Part shown: in pieces, positions 10,235 to 24,666 of the stretch
How the letters are laid out: each line of letters begins with the position of its first letter
Position numbering within the stretch: position 1 is the stretch's first letter
Source of the DNA: Streblospio benedicti
Taxonomy: Eukaryota; Annelida; Polychaeta; Spionida; Spionidae
Reading direction: 5' to 3'
Length of the DNA stretch: 64,000 nt
Assembly (NCBI GenBank): GCA_019095985.1
Contig: CM032663.1
Span: forward strand, 15,666,374 to 15,730,373
Program-made: the position numbers and the translations under genes
Notes under the pieces: generated by a model
What the model was told of the DNA's origin: nothing
What the model saw: the letters and a program-made list of their open reading frames with translations, nothing else
Databases searched by the model: none

Positions 10235-10620
10235 ATCAAAGTAAGATTTTCGAGGCTGGTTCTTTGTGGTCTTTTCCCTATGACGTCATTTAAATATTTG
10301 TGTAGGTGAAAAGTGTGGGTGATTCCCTTCTAAATGGTATGCAATATGTAGGGTCAATATTTGGCGGCGTTAATTAGTCGTATATAATGGATTGCTTATG
10401 CGCAAATAATTGTTCTTCCAAATGACATTGAAATTATATTAATACTGTGCTTATTATCCACTCCGTTTACATCGTTAGATGTTGTTTGTATGCTTGTCTT
10501 GACATTCGATTGTGATGATGGGCATTCCTGTATGAAAAGTTGTTGGAAAAAAGAAGGCGATTTTCGCGTAAAAAAGTCGGAGTTGACTCAGATCTGGTAA
10601 AATACCTGTTAAAGTTTTGG
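10235..10620 (+). repeat. Dispersed repeat, inverted relative to 3635-4050
   Basis: Plus-strand partner of the repeat at 3635-4050. It ends about 130 bases before the acceptor of the repeat exon at 10752. No coding frame. Confidence 0.5.
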
Positions 10621-10751
10621 TAGAAAATTAAGATTAGGTTTTTCAAAGGTCTGTTGAGATTTTTCTCCTTGACAAGTTTAAATTCCTGCATACTCAATGC
10701 TACAGATAACACATTTTGTGGGACAGATTTTGACAGATCTTGTTTTTGCAG

Positions 10752-10841
10752 CATGTAGTTCTGGTTGTGCTGATTGCTCTCAAGCCAACACTTGTATGGA
10801 ATGTCTTGATGGCTTCTACTTTAAAGACACTTTATGCTCAG
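10752..10841 (+). CDS. Cysteine-rich (furin-like) repeat exon, copy 2
   Basis: Ninety-base exon between ttttgcag and gtaaat, phase 1-1. Codes CSSGCADCSQANTCMEC followed by LDGFYFKDTLCS. Six of the module cysteines and the GFY landmark are kept. About 150 bases of the intron after it are similar to the intron after the exon at 55344 (ATACAATCAAT ... TTCTATGATATGA ... ATATTTACACTGAT). These two exons therefore share a duplication history that includes flanking intron. Confidence 0.8.
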
Positions 10842-11128
10842 GTAAATAACCATTGTAATGAATGTTCATATCATAGCTAGAGATTTCATACAATCAATAA
10901 CCATATTTGAATATTCGCTTATAATTTTCTATGATATGAATATGGTAATATTTACACTGATTAGTTTCACCAAGAAACTGGTGTAAGTTAAAAAAAAGTT
11001 ACAGCTGTCAATTACAAAAGATTATAGAAGTATTATTTAATGGACAGTCACCCAGTTAAAGGCTGTGCTCAGTGTCCGAACAAGTATTACAGTAGAGAAG
11101 GCATATGATGTGTTTTGTGCACTCTTAA

Positions 11129-12324
11129 CCCTTTGCCGGTCGGAAAGGCATTTATGCCTTAATGCATGTCTTAAAATCGGTCTAAAACATACGTTCTTCA
11201 AACCCTCGTACTTACCAAACCGTCTGCAACATGCATCATACAAGACCACGTGGTGACTCAAATTCGCCTACTCCATTCATTAATCATCACCTTATTTCGC
11301 TATAAACCATTTTTTATAGTAAATAATATATTTTTTTCAAAGAAGACATACTTAGAGATGAAACACCAGTTTTCGGTACTCAACTTTGACCACTAAATCT
11401 AATTATTTGTCGTCACAAAACCCCATCGGCTTTAGTGTCAAAAGATTTTGCGTGCATTTTGCTATCTATTTGTAAACAACTCATTAGTATGCGGTGAACC
11501 CTGACCTCACAAAAATAATTTATTCCTTCATTATATTTCCTGTGTTTACGCCCATTTCTGAGGCTGTAGCCTCTGCCAACAGTGTTTAACAAGCATAGCA
11601 GCATTGCAAAACACGCATGCTGGGACAAGGCTACTGTTTCAGCCAATCACAAGCGTTTCCGACTGCGAAATTGACAGCTAACATGGCGGTAAGTGTGGAC
11701 TACAAATATTTCTCTATAAAATGTAGATTTCAACGATAATGATGAAATGGAACCATTTATAATATCTACCAGTGTTTGGCGGACACGATATAGAATACAC
11801 AAGGAAAGTGTCAGGAATGTGTTATTAGTCTTCATGTCGCAATAGCGGGAGATTTAGCAGCAAGTGCACGATCACTCAAAAATGGAGACGCCAGCAAAAG
11901 AAACAGGACTGCAATCTCTTATTTTGTGAATGAAACGTATGTCCGATATTAATATTAACAATTTCACATTATGCTGTATGCCATTCTGCGGAGAATGGTA
12001 GGTTATATGTCACAAAACACCTTGCATTCATACCATAACATCGGATCACCTCGGGCTGTCAAATGACAACGTTTTGAATCGAGAGATAAAACATGCGATG
12101 GCGTCGACGGACATGTCGTACAAAATACAAAATATTATGAGCTCTAAGTGTGAAAATAAGAATCTGCATCGCATTCCACATGTCCTGGGTAAGTATGATA
12201 ATATTTAGGCTCTTCAGTAAACCTGCAGAACTCGCAGTAACTACGACAACAAAATCTGAAAATCAATGACATTGTGTGATGTGAATGTACGTCACACGTC
12301 CAAAATACGGCGACCGGCAAAGAG
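11129..12324. mobile_element. piggyBac-like non-autonomous element bounded by TTAA
   Basis: Flanked by TTAA at 11125-11128 and 12325-12328. The ends are inverted: CCCTTTGCCGGTCG on the left and CGACCGGCAAAGAG on the right. TTAA targets with a C-rich start are diagnostic of piggyBac. The 1.2 kb inside has only short chance frames (for example 11413-11646) and no transposase similarity, so it must have depended on an enzyme encoded elsewhere. Confidence 0.75.
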
Positions 12325-13009
12325 TTAAAGTTTCTTTCAAATAAACGGGGTATTTAAGTATGTAGTGCAATTTAACCCTCTGGACGCCATCTGTCGACAA
12401 AAGTCGACACACGTAAATTACGTCTATACTCGCCAACAGTCGACAAAAGTCGACAGAATCACTCAAAAAACAGTTCGAGTTTGACTGGCATATTCGTAGT
12501 TAAATACTCGTGGTTCAAGTCTCAAATTCCGGTCTGTCAACAACAACAACATTACCTTGACATTTCAATATATTTCTAGAAGGAAATAAGCAGTATAGTG
12601 TTAATATTTTAATTCTATTCGTGACAACGAATATTTGACAACCTAGCACGCATTTTCTGCTTCAATTTTGAGTCCTGAAATACTCTTATTTACGTTCGCA
12701 AAACCATAGCTTGTCATACATTGCTGGAAACGTGAAGGAACCAGCTTTGCTTTGAGGCCCAACATGAAATGTGAAACTAGACTTCAAGTTCATATCAAAA
12801 CATTGAATTTTCAGCCTTGAAAGCGGTTTTCTTAGGTTCAATCGCCAGCATAACAATTTGGACAAGTGCTAAATGATGCAATAAGCCTTTATCAAGAGCG
12901 CTCTTACAAATCTATTGCAGCGCCCGCGCAGCGCAGCGCTGCGCAAAGGCTGATTAGTCTAATATCCCGGAAATCGGTAAGATTGTGACAAAATAGAAAT
13001 TTTTGAAGA

Positions 13010-13560
13010 AGAATTATCATATTATTCGTCATCTACGCCTCATCTTATTGTATCTTGGATTCGGATCACAAATAAAGCGTTTGGCAAACTACCAAATAAG
13101 TGTGGACGTTGGATATCGAGTATTTCTATCAAATGGGATGATGTCTTTGTCGGGTGATAGAATGATCCCTGTCAAAGACCCACGAATATAAAGAAATCAA
13201 GTTTGAACACGTTTTTGGTGCGTATTATTGTAAGTAAAAATATATTATTATGAAATAGGGATGGTTTATGGTGTTTTTTTGTGTCTATCCTGGATAAAAA
13301 GTCGCTGCACTTAAAATTTCTACTGATACTACGACATTTAAAATCAACCACGCAAGCTGTCAAATGAATGGACGATTACTCGAAATTGTCAAAATGTTAC
13401 TTGATACTGTATATATCTTTATTTATAATGGTGAAAATAAGAAACTAGACCGTCTCCTGAATGTGTAGTGTAAATGTGAAAATGTTCTGATGAAAAACAT
13501 AAGAGCTACAAAGGATCATATTTCGACTATAACAATTGAAGCCCCCACTGTGAATAACAC
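13010..13560 (+). pseudogene. R1 repeat unit, copy c (broken small secreted protein)
   Basis: The upstream block (AAGCGTTTGGCAAACTACCAAATAAG) leads to the ATG near 13244. The frame reads MK, stop, GWFMVFFCVY, stop, then is open for KISTDTTTFKI, ASCQMNGRLLEIVKM, VYIFIYNGENKKLDRLLNV, a stop, and CKCENVLMKNIRATK. At least three stops, but the residue pattern of the intact copy at 4647 is well kept. Confidence 0.55.
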
Positions 13561-14249
13561 GTCACGAAAAATGCGTGTCTGGCACTGAGGGTGTATCATA
13601 GTAAATTCGCCTGGCGTCCCTCTGAGATTTTGCATTCGGCCCGAAGAAGTTGTTGCGAAAACAACGAAAGTCTTGCCAAAATGGTTAACATTGGTTTCTA
13701 TTGGTATCCAATAAATTCTTTAAATATAGATAAAAGGTTCATTTAAAAAGTATGATGCTCTTTATTATTATTTCCCACAGGTTCCCTGGGGGAAATGATT
13801 GTTTTTGACTGGGTATGCACTGTGAGTGTGCTCTTCTGGCACACCTCAATGCTCAATTTTTATTTGCTGAACCTGACTTTGAGCCCAAGTTCAAACCCTC
13901 TGACACGTCGTCTTCTTTTGTTAAGGAACGCCCTGAGCTTTAAAGTACTTTTTTAACGGTCAAAGTCACATATCGAGAGTGCTAATGAAGCCGTCTATTG
14001 GTTAAATTATGTCACACCCACCAGTCCTACACTAATTTGCAGAGACAGCTTCCTTGCATAACAGTTTCGGAGGGACCTGAGCTGTCAATCACGTCGCATG
14101 GCCTATCAGGTGCAACATAGTAAAATTGTCATTCATGATATTATTTGACAAGGGTGTGTCCGCGGCAATCGTGCGCCTACGGTTCATTTTATTACTGTGA
14201 CATTTCGATGTATTTTTAGACGCAAATAAGCAGCATAGTGTTAATATTT

Positions 14250-14995
14250 TAATTCTAAAATTCCTCGTCGCTGCTCTCTGCTGACACGCCCTTCACTCTG
14301 CGTCGCTGCTGCTTCTTGCCCTACGTCTTACTGTGTGATGGTTTGAACTTGCCCTGGCCGCTATCCTTCTGCCCCTTGGGGCAATACTTGCTGCCCTTCT
14401 AGTGTATCTTAGACCTGCATGCTTGGCAGTCTGTTTTGAACGCAGGACAGTTTTGTGGCTCGTGCTGCCACAAACACATTTGGCACACCTTATCCGCCTT
14501 GCTGCTCCTCTTGTAATCCACTGATTTCCCACTGAATGTACCACAGTTCAGCTGGGTGGCTTCATAAGCCTCAGCTTACGCTATGGCATCAACTAGAGAC
14601 AGATCGTTGCCCTTAGCAATCAACTTCTTCTGTAATCCTGGCCATACGGTGCCCTTTTTTCGTCGGTCATGCTATGTGCGGCCATGAGTTCAATTCCGCG
14701 CTAGCCTGCACTTCACTTGTCACCACATGGTGCCATTTTTCATCATCCAGAAATTCGTTGATCACAAAGTACGAATCCATCATTGCTCGCCACTGTTCAT
14801 AGATACGTTCGGGGGTTTCTCGCTCCAATTCAACATCGGCAATGGTATCCCTCCCGTAACTCGTGCTTTCGGAGCTGACTGAACTTTGCTTGTCAACTGC
14901 AGGAGAATTGCTGGTAATATCGCCGGATCCACATTTGCAGTTCCCGCAGCCGTATCTGTGCCATTCTGCTGTTGTCCTTCTGCATCACCCATCAC
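14250..14995 (-). mobile_element. Gypsy-like gag fossil
   Basis: Minus-strand frames resemble an LTR-retrotransposon Gag. A start MMGDAEGQQQNGTD leads to a proline-poor helical region with NWSEKP and EQWRAMM-like words. Nearer the 3' end there is a zinc-knuckle-like cluster of Cys and His followed by a basic tail. Broken several times; no polymerase, integrase or long terminal repeats were found adjoining it. An old remnant. Confidence 0.4.
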
Positions 14996-15690
14996 AACTT
15001 CACCTTTGCACGTTGCGCAACCCTACCGGTCACTCGCCCACACAAAGATAGCACGTCTCGCAATAGAACACTTCCACATTTTACAGCTTCCACACTTCTT
15101 CACAGAATAGTCTTTCACTCGATGGTTGTAGGCTCGGCGTTGGACACACCGTCCCTCAGCACTCTTGACCCATTGCCACCATGTTGCAAGTCCGTGGCCG
15201 TATATGAAGGTGCATTGTATGTAGAGAAGGTGCGGAGTCACAGAACGTCAGATTACTGTAGTCGCTTTTAGTCATATCCATTCACACATCACATATATAA
15301 AGGTTCTTATACACACACATACGAAGATAGCTATATGACCTATTAGAAATATGTCTTACACTCTATACCCTCGGATACTATTACAGCAAGTACAGCTTCA
15401 TAATGATAATACAATGATACCTTTCGTCTGTGAGCTTATATCCTAGCGTCATACGGAACTGCATGACAATCACCACATTGAGTGTAATCACATGATTATG
15501 GCCTACATGAGAACAAGGTATTTGTACACACAGTGTTTCAATCTGGTAGCTAAATACAGGATTAATATGTGAACCAGAGTTATATTAGTACAGTGCACCT
15601 ATGCATTTATTACCAATGACATGTGGTGTGTTTATACAGTCGAACATCATAACAGGCTCCTGTAGGAGCCCTCGGCATCCAAACGGTTAA

Positions 15691-16235
15691 AACAGTCTCT
15701 GCCAGCACCGTGTTATCCACCGTGTTATCCGGACAGCCATATATCTGAACATCTTATCAATGTCCGGAGACGTCCGCATAAATAATCGTGGGTTTCACTA
15801 CATTTTCAATCTGAGCTCCTTTTAGTAGCAGAAGATCAGTTTTTTTATAGAGGACATTTATGATAAAGACTAGCGTAAAACGCAGTGCGCTCCACGTATG
15901 CTTTCAAACTTAAATCCACTAAATGATAACGTGTACCGTATTTCTATGAACATCTTCGTGCGGATTACATACTGTTCTGTTTGATTGATAGCTGAACTTT
16001 TTTGGCCTCTAATGATTTGATTGGTCGAGAGCTTCCGAAATCTGTCAGCATTATTGCTGCCTTTGAATAAGGGCTTATTTTCAATAAGTAATAAGCCCGA
16101 ATGGATTCATAAGTAGACCTGTACAGTAAATGGTCTGTATTATGTAACATAGCATGTAAAGGTTGTGTTTTAATAGTCATAAACAATGAGAAATTATCCT
16201 TGAATGGAGGTTACTACTGGGTTCTGGTATAGACA
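15691..16235. other. No gene seen
   Basis: AT-rich intron sequence between the TTAA-bounded block and the foldback repeat. Nothing supportable. Confidence 0.5.
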
Positions 16236-16424
16236 TGATCAAATGTTTTTTGTTCTCAGAACCATCTTTTTTACCTGTCATTGCAACAGTTTACTGGCGG
16301 CTGTTCATGTCAACTGAGAAAACAACCGCCAGTGGCGGCTGTTGACGCGGGGAACTGACATGAGCCGCCAACGCCTGCAATGACAGGTAAAAAGATGGTT
16401 CTGAGAACAAAAAACATTTGATCA
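16236..16424. repeat. Long foldback (hairpin) repeat, 189 bases
   Basis: About 49 bases at the left end (TGATCAAATGTTTTTTGTTC ...) return nearly perfectly inverted at the right end (... GAACAAAAAACATTTGATCA), with one indel in a T run. The middle is also largely self-complementary (GGCGGCTGTTCATGTCA against TGACATGAGCCGCC), so almost the whole unit can fold. It lies 212 bases upstream of the exon at 16636. The 13-base word CAATGAGAAATTA flanks it at 16184 and 16424. Confidence 0.8.
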
Positions 16425-16635
16425 ATGAGAAATTAGTTACTAATAAGAGTATGTATTTGGATATGCAGTTCACTTACACAAATTAGTTATGATCCGGGAT
16501 TGCCTTCTGGTACATGATTTCATTAGATAACTGTCCTTTAGATATAAATGTACAATAGATAATGAGAATCATGTTGTCCCAATCAAAAGGAGAATATATA
16601 ATCATGTCGACTGTATTTTTCACTTGTGTTTCTAG

Positions 16636-16725
16636 CTTGTTCAATCGGTTGTGCAACCTGCGAGGCATCAGACACGTGTGATGTCTGTAAGGCTGAATAC
16701 CTCTTGGATGGGGGCAGATGCAAAG
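16636..16725 (+). CDS. Cysteine-rich (furin-like) repeat exon, copy 3
   Basis: Ninety-base exon between tttctag and gttagt, phase 1-1. Codes CSIGCATCEASDTCDVC followed by KAEYLLDGGRCK. The aromatic landmark is AEYL rather than GFY, and its flanking introns lack the repeats shared by the other exons, so it is the most diverged member seen. Cysteine count and spacing are intact. Confidence 0.75.
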
Positions 16726-17766
16726 GTTAGTAGTAACTCACTTATTTTCCACCCAACCAAAGGAGGGTTGTGTTTCTGTCTGGGAGAAATGGCAGAAACT
16801 GTGAAGAAAAGTCTCATTTGCTCACATTATATTCCAGAATTAGTGTGTAAACTTGTGCTTAACAACAATGGCAATTACATATGCTCAAATATTTATTCAT
16901 TTATTCCTGTAATGTGCAATTGAGAATAATTTTTATAATCCAATTTTTATAATCCCAATTTGGTGTGAACTAAGCTAGTGTAGGCAGTCTTGTCGAGTGA
17001 ATGCTAAAGTGAATTGTAGCATTCACCCCTGTGAGTAGTCAGTCAATTAAAGTAACTTATTGCCCCAGAATAATAAGTAGGTACAGTACAACCTTGTTTA
17101 ACTGGACACGTTAGGAACCTGGAAGGACATTCAGAAAATTGATATATCTGGATGAGCGAGGGGGCGGGATGGGCGGAGGTAAGAAATCACGTATTATCGT
17201 ATGTATACGACCACGAGTGACTATGAACGATAATAGGAGATTTTTACAAAATGTCTTTTAGAACAACTCATCCATCACTTTTGGTTTGAAGTTGTTGATC
17301 TTAAAACGATATTCCTACAAAGACAAATGTGGTAGAACCTGATTTTATAGCCTGTGCATCTATATATTTAAAGGTACACGGCCACATTGAAATGCCACTA
17401 TTTCACTGTTTTGAAACCTTGGTCTTTTCACCCAACAAAATATACATGAAAGACTTTGCATCTAATCCCCTAAACAAAGCACAACAATCTTAAGTATTTA
17501 CTTTGCCTTTACCAATACTAATCCGTTAATAACATCTATCATTTCACATTAAATAAATGGATTAGTTTTGTTTAAACTTTGATACTGTTGATCAAGTGTA
17601 CTGAAGTCTCGCTGCACGAGATTTGTGCGTTATAATAATCAGGTCAATACACTGATGACGTATGCTTTGGAACTGTCACTGCTGTTAGACTTGCATTCTT
17701 CAGTAGAGCAATATGATATTGCTTGGTGTTCACCTGTTGGTTGTTTGAGCAATTTATTTCATATAC
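16726..17766. other. Intron; possible mariner/pogo-type end only
   Basis: At about 17091 the word ACAGTACAACCTTGTTTAACTGGACA resembles the end of pogo/Tigger-type elements, but no matching opposite end was found nearby. Otherwise nothing supportable. Confidence 0.3.
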
Positions 17767-18033
17767 TTATATAATTACTGACCTTGCTTCGAAAGCGGCG
17801 CCCCCGTAGTGAATCTCGAATTTCGGACATTTTTTACCCACCAGTGCCGTTTTGCGCTTCAAACCTAGGCGCGTTCCCTGCCTTACTACTATTTCAATGT
17901 TCCCATAATCACTGTGCGTTTCAATCTCTCTTAATTTACGAGAAAACTGGTTCATAAATGTCGAGTCGACAACGGGTTTTCTACGAGACCGCTTACTTCC
18001 GGGTAAAAACGACTGTCCCGATAATAGTTTCAC
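17767..18033 (-). CDS. Unrecognised frame of 88 residues, possible 5' exon
   Basis: ATG at 18033 opens MKLLSGQSFLPGSKRSRRKP, then VVDSTFMNQFSRKLREIETH, NIEIVVRQGTRLGLKRK and GKKCPKFEIHYGG. It is basic and of more even codon composition than its AT-rich surroundings, with CpG-richer sequence upstream. A GTCAGT word at about 17786-17781 (minus strand) could be a donor. I do not recognise the protein; it could be the first exon of a host gene or of a DNA transposon's accessory protein. Confidence 0.25.
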   Translation of the reverse strand: MKLLSGQSFLPGSKRSRRKPVVDSTFMNQFSRKLREIETHSDYGNIEIVVRQGTRLGLKRKTALVGKKCPKFEIHYGGAAFEARSVII

Positions 18034-19105
18034 AACGGAGCACGTACATAACGTCCCCGCCTACTCGACACGAACCGCACGACTGTTGAGATTAATCGTC
18101 GTGCTGTTATAAATTGATGGACTATCCATTTGCGTCCGTAGGACGCGGGCCTGCTATAAACATAAAAGAAATTCACAAAACATTGCAACACATCACATTC
18201 ATCTATACCTCTGCATGTCGCATACAGAGCTATTACGGTTCTGTAAAAATAGTCAATTCCACAGTTTGTGGTTACGTAATATCCGGTCCGTAAATATAGT
18301 CAGTCCCAGATGGTAAGTAAACAATAATATCTACAAAATGTATCACTTTTAATCTAATTTGTTAACAGACACCTGTTCTTGGATACGAACGTGCACGCTA
18401 TCTTCACGAATGCATATCACTGATTGTTCAACATAAGTGGCAGGTAAGTAGATCTCACGATTATCAGTGAAAGTTGTGAAAAGCATGGACAGTGAGCGAT
18501 AATTCCATTTCATGATAAACAGAATGTCTGATGACATCCGAGATGTGATTCCGAATCCACTGTTACAACCTCTATTATGATAATAAATAACTCTACAATT
18601 ATGTTGGAGTGTCAATTCAAAACATTGTTCTCTATGGATAGTATGGTCAAAAGTCCAAATGAAAATGGCTTTCTTTGAGAAACCGACAAAACGCTAATCC
18701 TGGACTGTGTTTATAACCACTGGAATAATTTCACATTTTCATACACAAAATAGTCAGCTCCTAAAATAATCAGAGGGGGGGGGTCGGTCAAATTTCAGTG
18801 CATTATGTTTCACGCAAAAAAAATTCAAACAAAATGGATTTTTTCTTTTTTTTTTTACATTTTCGTTTCCATCACACAAAATTAGTCTCCGTGCGGACTG
18901 GTGGTGGTGGGTGGGGGTAGGGAAAGGGGGGTTTAGGGATCATAAGATTAGAGATCATTTGTTAATCAATTACACAGCACAACAGATTAGGACAAATACA
19001 TATCTGTATCTATAAATTGGTTGACACCAAAAAGGTTGAATATAAAAACATTGATGTACTTATTTCCATAGTGGACCAAACAAATTAACATTAGACTTTT
19101 ACCAC
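18034..19105. other. No gene seen
   Basis: Non-coding; contains a GGGGGGGGG run at 18774 and a G/T-rich patch at 18895-18935. Nothing supportable. Confidence 0.45.
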
Positions 19106-19228
19106 AGGGGCAGTTTATAGATGAAAAATTCAAATAAGCTTTGTATCTCTCGGACCAAAGTACATAGGAGGCTTGGTCCGGGAGATACAAAAGCTTATTT
19201 TCATCTCTCCAGCGTTCCTACTGCCCCT
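19106..19228. repeat. Foldback (hairpin) repeat, 123 bases
   Basis: Left arm AGGGGCAGT ... AGATGAAAA ... AAATAAGCTTTGTATCTC ends TCGGACCAA. The right arm begins TTGGTCCGGGAGATACAA and runs through AAGCTTATTTTCATCT to ACTGCCCCT. The central stem is about 26 bases with an 18-base loop. No target duplication was identified. Confidence 0.7.
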
Positions 19229-19436
19229 TTTGACTTTTCCTACTTTTTTGAAATAGAAACCTCTGCCTACTTTTTTGTAGATAAAAATTGAACACATTTT
19301 TTAAGAAAAAAAAAATATTTGCTGGCATGTTCATATTGTTCTCTTAATAAAACATCTTAATGTTTTTCTTTTTAAAAACTAAACAACATCATTTTGATAT
19401 AGTTTTTTCATATTTCTTTTTTTATGTCTCTAGACA

Positions 19437-20830
19437 CCCCAATAAATGTTTTTTGTTGTTACTATAAATGGTTACTGAGGTAGATTATAGATAACATGAA
19501 TATGGCATGTAAATTCCAATCTGCTCCCACGATTCCTAGAATCACCCGATTCCATGCTGTCTTGACACCACACCCATGACATGGAGCCTGGTGTTTACTT
19601 GCCAAGAAGTTTCAGTTCATTTGATAGTGGAGGTGCAACTTCCGACCTCACATTTTCATCTGTCCTGATCATTGCCCCACAACATGAACAGTGGGCAGAC
19701 CATCTTTCAGGTCAACTTGCAGTGCCATCACACTATGTTTATTGGTGTACAAAGTGTACTTTACCGTAGTTGAGGCTGTCAAATCAATGCAAACAATCAT
19801 TGCTGCCAACTGGGCCTGGCACGAGTTCAAAATTGATACAGTGTAACATCTCTTGTACATTCATTTTTACTTGAATTTTGATAAATCAGATTTGTCAGGG
19901 CATTGAACCTCTGTAGCAGAGCTATTTTTACAATTACCTGTGTTTTGAAAAACGAATATTCCTGACATAGCTTCATGACCTGTGTATCAAATCATTTCAC
20001 CTAAACATTTTGTTTGTGAAGTATGGCAATTTTCAGGGGTTGTGAAATCTGGCCTGTCTATTTTGATAAAAAAACTTGGTAAAAGTGTGACATTTGGGTA
20101 TGGGGGGCATCTCAAAGCCTCTGCACATGGATGCATGGTAAATTTTTATAAGCAAAAGATCATTGACAATAAAGTGATAACTTTTTTCCTACTTTTTTTT
20201 TTTACAATATCCTAAGACTTTTTTCTACTTTTTTATTCTGTTTCTTCCTACTTTTCTCCTACTTTTTTTGTGTGCTGCATGAATATGCATCGAAAATTAT
20301 TTAAAGGGTTGTTTAATAGCAAAACTTCCTCATCATAATTTTCTTCATAAATTTTTTTTTGTTGTTACTATAAATGGTTACTGAATCAGATAACATGAAT
20401 ATACATGTAAATGTTAGTTGTTCTACTTTTCTTGACACCCCCCATCCCCCATGACATTTGGTGTTTATTGTAGAAATGGATGAGATGATAGTGCAGAAGT
20501 GCAGCAACCACAACATGAACAGTGGGCAGAGAGACAGAATACTGACGTTCAAGGATTATATGTACAAAGTGTAAACTAAAACAAACAATCATTGCTGCCA
20601 AGAAGTGGCACAGTTCAAAAACTTTAACATCTCTTGTACAATTGAATTGTATAACAGATCATCCAGGGTTTTGAACCTGTACTTTAAATCAATATTCCCT
20701 AGATTTAGCCTACAATTCATTTAAACATTTGTATGGCAATATCGAAATGCCCCTTGATCGTAGATTATGACATCTGGCCTACAGAAATCTGGTCATGTGG
20801 GTATGGGGGCGACTGGGTAAGAGAAATCGC
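19437..20830 (+). repeat. Local direct duplication (two diverged units)
   Basis: The unit at 19437-20215 recurs in shortened form at 20336-20830. Both start AATAAAT(G)TTTTTTGTTGTTACTATAAATGGTTACTGA and share ACAACATGAACAGTGGGCAGA, AAACAATCATTGCTGCCAA and TTTAACATCTCTTGTACA. CTACTTTTTT-type pyrimidine repeats at 19220-19300 and 20180-20280 lie near their ends. Non-coding. Confidence 0.6.
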
Positions 20831-21640
20831 AAATTATTGCCTTCTTGCGTAATAAGAGCAGTTAGGCAGCGCTACCAATCAGACACGGGTGTTTATGAAG
20901 GTCATAAATGTGCATAATTTTACATGCATTTGCTAATATTTGAATCAGTTTAATATCAACTAATAGTTCATGACTTTCCAGTAAGCCGACAAACTAAATA
21001 TTTCTCTGAGACATCACCATCAAAATGGTCGTTGCGAGTTCAAGGATTATTCTAAACTAACACAACTTTAAATATTTACAGGTCATTTTCAAGTATAATT
21101 CGTCATATGCCATGTGTGGAAAGTACTTTCTTCATATGATTTTGAATGAGGATTACGAATCTGTAATTGGATTTAAAAAGCATTAAATGCAATTGTACCT
21201 GTAAATGGCCTTAGAACACATAGCGGAAGTACCCATGAACTTTTGAGTCTCGAAAGTAAATAAAAGACGAGTGCACAACTTATTTTGAAACTTGGAAGTG
21301 AACAATCATGGAATGATGAACCATATTATTCATACTTATGGGAGCCTAATTTTGATACCTCAAAGTTAAAACGCTATGTCAATTACAACTTATATTCACG
21401 CTGGTTATCTTTCTAGCCTGCTAAATTATTTGGTTCTCTATTTCAATGTCCAAAAATACTTTTATGACTATTTACTATTTTATCGACACTAATTTTATGA
21501 AGTCAGTTACAAAAACCAAACATTTAAGTTTATTGAAGTCAGTTTCTACCAAACTACATTCTATTTAAATAAAATTTAGAACTAAGTTCACAAATTAACA
21601 GGAAAATAACGTTTTCTGCCGTAAACATTCACCAAATAAA
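20831..21640. other. No gene seen
   Basis: AT-rich intron-like sequence without supportable features. Confidence 0.5.
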
Positions 21641-21644
21641 ATTT

Positions 21645-21785
21645 CACGCACTGACAGTGAAATATAATTCTTATCAGCACGTTTGATTTTCAACATATCT
21701 CTATCAAACTCGCACTACTTGTTAATAACATGGTCTAGTTTCTTATTTTAACAGTAATGTAGCATAGTAGATGCAACAAATATTA
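21645..21785 (-). pseudogene. R1-family remnant, copy f
   Basis: Minus-strand translation gives NKKLDHVINK, a stop, CEFDRDMLKIKRADKNYISLS. It aligns with the C-terminal half of the R1 protein (NGENKKLDRLLN ... VLMKN.RATKDYISLS). The N-terminal half is not recognisable. A strongly decayed copy. Confidence 0.4.
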
Positions 21786-24232
<2,447 letters not shown>

Positions 24233-24624
24233 CCAATATATAGATAGTAAATCAGATTTGATTTGGATATAGTGCTTTGTGTCTTGTTATAGGAGCTATT
24301 TATAATTAATTAATTGAACAAGATCTAGTCCATTTTGGATTTGTTTATTTGGTACATTAATGTTTCATGCTTATTGCACTCATCAGCCAAATGGTTATTA
24401 TATAAGCTCTAAAATAAATACATCTTATGTTTGGTTATATTGTTGCTTTTGCATTAGTTGGTTTATACTATGGAGGTTTTAACAGTACACAAATTGATTG
24501 GACTGCGATGATACATACTTAATATTCTATATTATAAAGTTTTTCAAGTTAATAGTCTAATAATTTGCCTAAGTTATTTTGCTAACCAGAATAAAATTTG
24601 TACATAATGCACTACATGTTATAC

Positions 24625-24626
<2 letters not shown>

Positions 24627-24661
<35 letters not shown>
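24627..24661. repeat. (TA)n microsatellite, short
   Basis: About 35 bases of alternating TA. Confidence 0.9.

Positions 24662-24666
<5 letters not shown>

Larger units (their letters stand above)
12376..15686. mobile_element. Possible second TTAA-bounded element, carrying older inserts
   Basis: The left end is TTAACCCTCTGGACGCC (from 12372) and the right end reads GGCATCCAAACGGTTAA (to 15690). The two are imperfect inverted partners (about 13 of 17). Just inside each end is a small palindrome: GTCGACaaaaGTCGAC on the left and AGGCTCCTgtAGGAGCC on the right. The interior holds R1 copy c, a Gypsy gag fossil, and a 65-base direct repeat at 12553-12617 and 14194-14257. It is only 48 bases from the piggyBac-like element on its left. 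Confidence 0.4.
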
